Shown: piece by piece, positions 1 to 4,031 of the stretch
Layout: each line of letters begins with the position of its first letter
How positions within the stretch are numbered: the first letter of the stretch is position 1
Made by a program: the position numbers and the translations under genes
Notes under the pieces: model-generated
The model's database searches: none
What the model was told of the DNA's origin: nothing
The model's input: the letters and a program-made list of their open reading frames with translations, nothing else
Assembly (NCBI GenBank): GCA_964439745.1
Contig: CAYTQK010000225.1
Location: forward strand, 1 to 5,432
DNA length: 5,432 bases
Direction: 5' to 3'
Source of the DNA: CAYTQK01 sp964439745
GTDB taxonomy: Bacteria; Desulfobacterota; Desulfobacteria; Desulfobacterales; Desulfosudaceae

Positions 1-54
1 CGCACCGTCAATCTCGTACCCGCGCACCCGCAAGCAGAACGCGGCCATACCGCA
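1..54. other. Unassigned sequence beyond the recN break
   Basis: These bases lie immediately downstream of the TGA that ends the RecN reading frame on the minus strand. I translated the minus strand in all three frames. None gives a convincing continuation of RecN, which should carry on with a region leading to the 'RR-IS..GRSR.YING'-type motif. One minus frame stays open to the edge and reads CGMAAFCLRVRGYEIDGA after the stop, but I do not recognise it. The stretch is too short to identify. It may be the far side of an insertion, deletion or rearrangement, or a wrongly joined contig end. Confidence 0.4.
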
Positions 55-270
55 TCAATTAATAGCCAGGGCCGCCTCGATTTCGGCGGTTTGTTGACCG
101 GTACGGCTCATTTTGGCGGTGGGCCGCTTGCCGAGCAGCAGATTGACGGGGTTGATGATACTGGATTTGCCGGCGCCGGTTTCTCCGCTGAGAATGGTCA
201 GGCCGCCGGACAAATGGATCCGCACATCGTCGATAATGGCAAAGTTTTTTATGGCAAGCTCATGCAGCAT
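55..270 (-). CDS. recN: Truncated DNA repair protein RecN (N-terminal fragment, probably non-functional)
   Basis: RecN is an SMC-like ATPase of double-strand-break repair, normally about 550 residues long. The fragment has the family's N-terminal signature: MLHELAIKNFAIIDDVRI, then the Walker A motif GETGAGKS at residues 29-36, then a segment like the usual 'LLLG.R....+RTG' followed by AEIEA. It ends at an in-frame TGA (55-57) after 71 residues. The coiled coils, signature motif and Walker B are therefore all missing. I chose the ATG at 270 because RecN proteins typically begin ML..L.I.NFAI. A TTG at 303 would add 11 residues (MTEPTEDLRYP) that do not look like RecN. There is no strong ribosome binding site for either start. 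The family assignment is secure. Whether the truncation is biological or an assembly artefact cannot be told from this window. Confidence 0.8.
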   Translation of the reverse strand: MLHELAIKNFAIIDDVRIHLSGGLTILSGETGAGKSSIINPVNLLLGKRPTAKMSRTGQQTAEIEAALAIN

Positions 271-339
271 CGGGTACCGGAGATCCTCGGTGGGTTCGGT
301 CAACTGGCTTGAGCGGTTCAGGTTTTTGCACGAATAATT

Positions 340-368
340 TTTATAGCATGCAATTAAATCATTTTCAG
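340..368 (-). promoter_or_regulatory. Candidate sigma-70-type promoter for recN
   Basis: On the minus strand, CTGAAA (363-368) and TATAAA (340-345) are separated by 17 bases. They match the consensus -35 box at 4 of 6 and the -10 box at 5 of 6 positions. The predicted transcript would start near 333, about 63 bases before the ATG at 270. The element sits in a gap (304-399) that is clearly more AT-rich than the genes on either side. This suggests recN has its own promoter and does not rely on read-through from the glycosyltransferase. I saw no convincing rho-independent terminator after the glycosyltransferase stop in this gap. Confidence 0.4.
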
Positions 369-399
369 GGGTAAATATTTGAAACGCGCAAGCCAGGTG

Positions 400-1677
400 T
401 CAAAAAGGCAGTCCCAAACAATCCATGATCAGGGTTTTCAGCTTCTGGTGCAGCACGGAATAGGAAAAATAGTGCGTCGCTGTTTCATAGTTGTGATTGA
501 CCATCTGCTCCCGGTATTTGTCGTCATCCAGCACTTTCAGGACCTGTTCCACGGTTTCGTCGGTGACATAGCCGTTGATTTCCACCACGCTGAATCCCTT
601 GGGCTTGATATCGGAAGTGTAGATGGAGTAGTTGTTGACGGCGATGGGCTTTTTGTAATAGACGGCCTCCAGAAAGGCGTTGCCGAATCCTTCGAAGTTG
701 GAGGGGTAGGTGACCAGGTCGGCATAGGGGTAAATGTCGTCCAGGGTGTAGATCTTGCGGCCGTCCGGTGTCAGCCCTCTTTTTTCATTGATGATATGGT
801 GCACGAAAACGGTATTGACCCCTAGCCGCCGGGAATACTCCTTCACCCGCCTGGGGTAGGAAATGCCTTCGTCACCGGAGGCATGGGAGATGACCAGCTT
901 GGCCTTCCGGTCCAGGAGGCTGACCAGTTCGATGGCGTGCTCAATACCCTTGCGCTGCACCACCCGGGTCGGTTGCAGAATCAGCAGCTCGTCGTCCGCG
1001 ATGCCCAGATCCCGGCGGACGTCTTTGGTATAGTCATCCGGCGGCGGCGGTGGATTTTCGAAATCCATGACATTGGGAATGACGGTCGAGGAGATGCCGG
1101 TCCGCAGGCTGACCTGGTTGTCGGCCGAGGTGTTGATGACCACATGCTTGATCTGTCCAAGGTGGGGCGGAAAGGCCATGTTCAGGTATTCCCAGACGGA
1201 ATTGGTCAAAAACCGCTGGCGTTCCCAGTAAAAATCATGGTGATGGGCAATGGTGGGAATACCGATTTCGGAGATGATTTCGGTGATGGCGATGCCCAGG
1301 GGCAGGTGCATGGGGATGGCCAGGACGTTTTCCGGAACCAGAATTTCCAGGCTGTATTTTTCAATGAATTTATACAGATGGTCCTTGAGCCGCTGTTTGA
1401 CCTCGTGAATCAGCTGGGTAATATAGCGGCCGCGGACCCGCACCCCGAAACAGTTGTCAAAGATATCGAGAATGGCCGGGTGATTGAAGTGGGCCTCTTC
1501 CACCAGGTAGGAGTTCTCCGCCGGGGTGTCCAGCTCACCGCCGAAAAAGTAGCATTGAAATCCTTCCTTGGCAAACACCTCGGCCCATTTCTTGGTTTCC
1601 AGGGAAACGCCGTCGGTCCCGGAGATGCGGGTGGAAATAAAACCGACGTTTTTCTTTTCCCAGCTGGGAACTTTCAT
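400..1677 (-). CDS. Glycosyltransferase family 4 (GT-B fold) protein
   Basis: This 425-residue protein has the usual length and layout of a GT4 retaining glycosyltransferase, transferring a sugar from a nucleotide sugar to an unidentified acceptor. The N-terminal Rossmann half starts around residue 10 (VGFISTRISGTDGVSLE, an acceptor-side loop). It includes an AHHHDFYWERQRF segment at 144-156. The C-terminal donor-binding half has PTRVVQRKGI (236-245), with R238 and K243 in the usual diphosphate-contacting positions. It also has the E-x7-E motif, E329 to E337, in FEGFGNAFLEA. No signal peptide or membrane segment is visible, so it should be cytoplasmic. A run of five prolines occurs at 209-213, probably in the interdomain linker. 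The start is well supported: AAAGGAG lies six bases upstream of the ATG, which overlaps the tag stop as ATGA. The HHHDFYWER segment reminds me of the mannosylglucosylglycerate synthase-like GT4 group, from memory and unverified. The substrate should be treated as unknown. Confidence 0.9.
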   Translation of the reverse strand: MKVPSWEKKNVGFISTRISGTDGVSLETKKWAEVFAKEGFQCYFFGGELDTPAENSYLVEEAHFNHPAILDIFDNCFGVRVRGRYITQLIHEVKQRLKDHLYKFIEKYSLEILVPENVLAIPMHLPLGIAITEIISEIGIPTIAHHHDFYWERQRFLTNSVWEYLNMAFPPHLGQIKHVVINTSADNQVSLRTGISSTVIPNVMDFENPPPPPDDYTKDVRRDLGIADDELLILQPTRVVQRKGIEHAIELVSLLDRKAKLVISHASGDEGISYPRRVKEYSRRLGVNTVFVHHIINEKRGLTPDGRKIYTLDDIYPYADLVTYPSNFEGFGNAFLEAVYYKKPIAVNNYSIYTSDIKPKGFSVVEINGYVTDETVEQVLKVLDDDKYREQMVNHNYETATHYFSYSVLHQKLKTLIMDCLGLPF

Positions 1678-2303
1678 GGTTTTCTCCTTTGCCCGGAACG
1701 ACGGGCTGTCCCGGCGGCGACCGCAGGCGGTTGGCGGGTTCCGGCCAGTTCCTGATGGCGAAAACAGTCTATGCTATGGTCATTGACCATGCCCACCGCC
1801 TGCATGAAGGCATAGCAGATGACCGGACCGGCAAAGCGGGCTCCCCGCCGTTTCAGATCGCGGCTCAGCGCCCGGGAAACATCGGTTTCCGCGGGCACCT
1901 CGGCCGCCGAGCGCCAGGTGTTGATGACCGGCGTGCCATCGACAAAATTCCACAAGTAGCGCGCCAGGGAGCCGAATTGCTCCTGGATGGACAAGACCAT
2001 CCGGGCGTTGGTGACGGCCGCCTCGATTTTTGCCCGGTTGCGGACAATGCCGGAATCGGCCCGCAAGGCCGCCAGCTTCGCTTCGGAATACCCGGCCACG
2101 ATCCGGGGGTCGAAATTATCAAAAACCTGCCGGTACCGTTCTCTTTTTTTCAGGATGGTCAGCCAGCTCAAGCCGGCCTGGGTACCCTCCAGGACCAGAA
2201 ACTCGAACAGGGTCCGGTCGTCATGTACCGGGACACCCCATTCGGTGTCATGGTAGGCGACATAGACGGGGTCCGTCCCGGCCCAGGAACATCGTTTTTT
2301 CAT
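1674..2303 (-). CDS. tag: DNA-3-methyladenine glycosylase I (Tag)
   Basis: Tag removes 3-methyladenine from alkylated DNA as the first step of base-excision repair in the cytoplasm. The family features are present at positions one higher than in the E. coli enzyme. The zinc ligands are C5, H18, H176 and C180 (MKKRCSW, AYHDTEWG, NDHSIDC). The base-recognition glutamate is E39 in LEGTQAGLSW, with W47 in the same motif. NRAKIEA (89-95) and the GFxGP-like RFAGPVICYAFMQAVG segment (156-171) are also typical. The protein has 209 residues against about 187 in E. coli. The extra length is a basic, low-complexity C-terminal tail (about 187-209) that runs into the ribosome binding site of the next gene. 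The stop overlaps the glycosyltransferase start (ATGA). The start is the ATG at 2303, with only a weak upstream TAGG. All catalytic and zinc residues are intact, so I expect a working enzyme. Confidence 0.95.
   Translation of the reverse strand: MKKRCSWAGTDPVYVAYHDTEWGVPVHDDRTLFEFLVLEGTQAGLSWLTILKKRERYRQVFDNFDPRIVAGYSEAKLAALRADSGIVRNRAKIEAAVTNARMVLSIQEQFGSLARYLWNFVDGTPVINTWRSAAEVPAETDVSRALSRDLKRRGARFAGPVICYAFMQAVGMVNDHSIDCFRHQELAGTRQPPAVAAGTARRSGQRRKP
1684..1690 (-). promoter_or_regulatory. Strong ribosome binding site for the glycosyltransferase
   Basis: The minus strand reads AAAGGAG here, ending six bases before the ATG at 1677. It lies within the last codons of tag and reads there as part of the QRRK residues. 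It is the clearest Shine-Dalgarno sequence among the starts visible in this window, so the glycosyltransferase can be translated efficiently from a tag transcript. It also fixes its start codon. Confidence 0.75.
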
Positions 2304-2360
2304 TTACAAACCTAGCGCCGGTAGCTATAGCAGATGCAGATCGAATTTTTTCTTACCGCC

Positions 2361-2378
2361 AGGCCCCAAGGCCTTTTT
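2361..2378. repeat. Small GC hairpin followed by a T run on the plus strand
   Basis: AGGCC (2361-2365) and GGCCT (2370-2374) form a 5-bp perfect stem with a CCAA loop, followed on the plus strand by TTTT. An outer CCGC/GCGG pair (2356-2359 and 2380-2383) could extend it imperfectly. On the plus strand it resembles a weak terminator, but no plus-strand gene precedes it. On the minus strand it falls near the predicted 5' end of the tag transcript, where it could be a 5' stem-loop. Its function is not established. Confidence 0.35.
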
Positions 2379-2385
2379 AGCGGGG

Positions 2386-2415
2386 ATTAAAGCATGAAGT
2401 TTCCGGAAAAATCAA
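2386..2415 (-). promoter_or_regulatory. Candidate sigma-70-type promoter for tag and the glycosyltransferase
   Basis: On the minus strand, TTGATT (2410-2415) and TTTAAT (2386-2391) are separated by 18 bases. They match the -35 consensus at 4 of 6 and the -10 consensus at 5 of 6 positions. The transcript would begin near 2379, giving a leader of about 75 bases before the tag ATG at 2303. The spacer holds the TTTCCGGAAA palindrome described separately. This is the best promoter-like pair I found in the divergent gap 2304-2452. I found no equally good pair for the plus-strand KamA gene. Confidence 0.4.
2400..2409. promoter_or_regulatory. Perfect palindrome TTTCCGGAAA, possible operator
   Basis: This ten-base sequence equals its own reverse complement. 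It lies between two divergent genes and directly abuts the -35 box of the candidate tag promoter. A dimeric repressor bound here could block that promoter and influence the divergent KamA gene. It is short, and nothing identifies a specific regulator. Confidence 0.25.
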
Positions 2416-2452
2416 GTAAAGATATCATCTTGGACAATAATGGACCCCTTCC

Positions 2453-3508
2453 ATGAAAACACCGGCAGAAGAGTGGCAGGCGCTCCTGCGCCACAGCATC
2501 ACAGCCCTGGATAATCTGCCCGCCCGCCTGGCTCCGACCGACCGCCGGGGCGCGGAAGCCGTCCAGCAGATCTATCCCATGCGGATCAATGCATACTACG
2601 CCGGCCTGATCGGCCGGGCCGATGATGCCCTGGGCCGGCAGGTGATTCCCGACCCCCGCGAGCTGGAAGACATTGTTTATGAAGACGATCCCTTGGCGGA
2701 GACGGAGCAGTCGCCGGTGCCCGGAATTATTCATCGTTACCCTGATCGGGTGATTTTTCTGTGTTCCGCCAAATGCCCGGTGCTGTGCCGGTTCTGCATG
2801 CGCAAACGGCTGGCCGGCCGGGCCGCGCCCCTGACACCGCCACAGACGGAGGCGGCCCTGGCTTATATCCGGCGGCACGAGACCGTCCGGGAAGTGATCC
2901 TGTCCGGAGGGGACCCGCTGCTGCTGGCCGATGAGGCGCTGGCCGGTCTGCTGCGGGAAATCAGCGCCCTGGCGCATGTGGACCAGATCCGGATCCATAC
3001 CCGCACTCCCTGCGCCCTGCCCGCACGGATCACCCCGGCCCTGGCCGCCCTGCTGCGGCGTCATCATCCGCTCTACATCAACATCCATGTCAATCATCCC
3101 GATGAGGTGACCGGGGCCATGGCGGCGGCCTGCGCCCGGCTGGCCGATGCCGGCCTCCCACTGGGCAGCCAGACGGTGTTGCTGCGGGGTGTCAATGACC
3201 GGGCGGCCACCATGGAATCCCTCTGGCGGCGTTTACTGCGCATCCGGGTCCGTCCCTATTACCTGCATCATCCCGACCTGGTCCGGGGAACCGCGCATTT
3301 CCGGGTGCCGGTGGAAGCGGGCCTGGAGATCCTGCGGACGCTGCAGGGGCGCGTCCCCGGGCCGGCCCTGCCGCGCTACATGATTGATCTGCCCGGGGGC
3401 GGCGGGAAGGTGCCGCTGGAACCGGGCTATATCGTGGGGCGGGAAAAAGGGATGCTGCGGGTGACAAATTATCAGGGAAAAACCTGCTGGTATCCGGCCG
3501 GAGCCTGA
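2453..3508 (+). CDS. KamA-family radical SAM protein (lysine 2,3-aminomutase-like)
   Basis: This family uses a radical SAM 4Fe-4S cluster and PLP to move the alpha-amino group of an amino acid, classically L-lysine to L-beta-lysine. Of 351 residues, the radical SAM motif CxxxCxxC is C108, C112 and C115 (CPVLCRFCMRKR), followed by SGGDPLL (151-157). The PLP-lysine loop DLPGGGGK places K319 where the PLP lysine is expected. D275 (in HHPDLVRG) and D312 line up with the two aspartates that hold the substrate alpha-amino lysine in clostridial lysine 2,3-aminomutase. The C-terminal cysteine cluster that binds zinc in that enzyme is absent, and the protein is shorter than its roughly 416 residues. 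EpmB, which modifies EF-P, has a similar size but lacks the PGGGGK loop sequence. The ATG at 2453 is the first available, since an in-frame TAA lies at 2438. Only a weak GGA precedes it. The exact substrate is undetermined. Confidence 0.9.
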   Translation: MKTPAEEWQALLRHSITALDNLPARLAPTDRRGAEAVQQIYPMRINAYYAGLIGRADDALGRQVIPDPRELEDIVYEDDPLAETEQSPVPGIIHRYPDRVIFLCSAKCPVLCRFCMRKRLAGRAAPLTPPQTEAALAYIRRHETVREVILSGGDPLLLADEALAGLLREISALAHVDQIRIHTRTPCALPARITPALAALLRRHHPLYINIHVNHPDEVTGAMAAACARLADAGLPLGSQTVLLRGVNDRAATMESLWRRLLRIRVRPYYLHHPDLVRGTAHFRVPVEAGLEILRTLQGRVPGPALPRYMIDLPGGGGKVPLEPGYIVGREKGMLRVTNYQGKTCWYPAGA

Positions 3509-3517
3509 GCCGGCCGG
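3494..3517. terminator. Strong GC hairpin between convergent genes, over the KamA stop codon
   Basis: CCGGCCGG at 3494-3501 and again at 3510-3517 forms a perfect 8-bp inverted repeat around the loop AGCCTGAG, which contains the TGA stop of the KamA gene (3506-3508). The opposing RseC gene ends only 19 bases away. No T run follows on either strand, so this is not a canonical rho-independent terminator. Its position between converging genes suggests a bidirectional stop or RNA-stabilising hairpin. Confidence 0.45.
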
Positions 3518-3527
3518 GGCGGAAGCC

Positions 3528-4004
3528 TCATGCCGCCGGTCCATCGGCGTCCGGTTCCTGGAAGTCCGGCAGGTGCTGCTTGATGCGGATAATGCGGGGT
3601 TTGTAAGCGGCTTTCTGGGACAAGCGGTTGCCCTGGAAACGAACAAAAATCAACGACAGCACCAGGGCGCCGAAACCTGTCAGGGCGGAAGTCAGGGAGC
3701 GGTCCAGACCGGCGGCCGCCGAGATGCGAACGCCGATGCCGGCTCCGGCCAAAAGGCAGAGAATGGGAACCATGTAAATCAGGAAGGTCCCCTTCAGCAA
3801 AGAGCCGATGGCAAAGTCGATGACCACCTGGTCGCCGGCCCGGGCGCCCAGGTCGTTGACGGCTTCCACCTGCATGTCGTTGGCGCCGCCCAGGGTTTTG
3901 CAGGAGTCCTTGGAATGACAGTGTTCGCAGGCGGCGGAGCGCCGGGTTTTAATCCAGGCGGTGGTCCCGCTGGCCCGGAGCACGACGCCTTCTTCAGTGG
4001 GCAT
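3528..4004 (-). CDS. RseC/MucC-family (SoxR-reducing system) membrane protein
   Basis: This is a small inner-membrane protein of 158 residues, the usual size for the RseC/MucC family. The N-terminal part begins EEGVVLRASGTTAWIKTRRS. It carries the family's cysteine cluster C26-x2-C29-x5-C35 (ACEHCHSKDSC). It is followed by an AGDQVVIDF segment, two hydrophobic segments at about 73-95 and 104-122, and a basic then acidic C-terminal tail. Members are linked to Rsx/Rnf electron transport and to sigma-E control in gammaproteobacteria. Here no sigma factor gene is visible, so a redox role is the likelier one. The ATG at 4004 has GGGA seven bases upstream. The gene starts 27 bases after the flavoprotein stop on the same strand, so the two are probably co-transcribed. 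The biochemical function of this family is not well defined. Confidence 0.85.
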   Translation of the reverse strand: MPTEEGVVLRASGTTAWIKTRRSAACEHCHSKDSCKTLGGANDMQVEAVNDLGARAGDQVVIDFAIGSLLKGTFLIYMVPILCLLAGAGIGVRISAAAGLDRSLTSALTGFGALVLSLIFVRFQGNRLSQKAAYKPRIIRIKQHLPDFQEPDADGPAA

Positions 4005-4031
4005 GATTTTTTCCCGAAACCATCGAATTAA

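Noticed and set aside
883..1755. Long open frame on the plus strand opposite the glycosyltransferase
   Set aside because: It lies antisense to a clear GT4 gene with a strong ribosome binding site. Its product is glycine-, aspartate- and valine-rich with no recognisable domain, as expected for a shadow frame in GC-rich DNA.
1774..1788. Inverted repeat ATGGTCA-T-TGACCAT inside tag
   Set aside because: It encodes the conserved MVNDH residues near the zinc ligands, and the one-base loop makes a cruciform or operator role unlikely. Coding constraint explains it.
1689..2315. Open frame of 208 codons on the plus strand opposite tag
   Set aside because: It mirrors the tag gene, whose zinc and catalytic residues are all intact. 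The antisense product shows no family resemblance.
2436..2441. AATAAT as a -10 box for the KamA gene
   Set aside because: It would place the transcription start only a few bases before the ATG at 2453, and no -35-like sequence lies at a suitable distance.
2387..3097. Open frame of 236 codons on the minus strand opposite the KamA gene
   Set aside because: The sense strand has the full radical SAM and PLP motifs. The antisense product is low-complexity and glutamine/glycine-rich without a domain.
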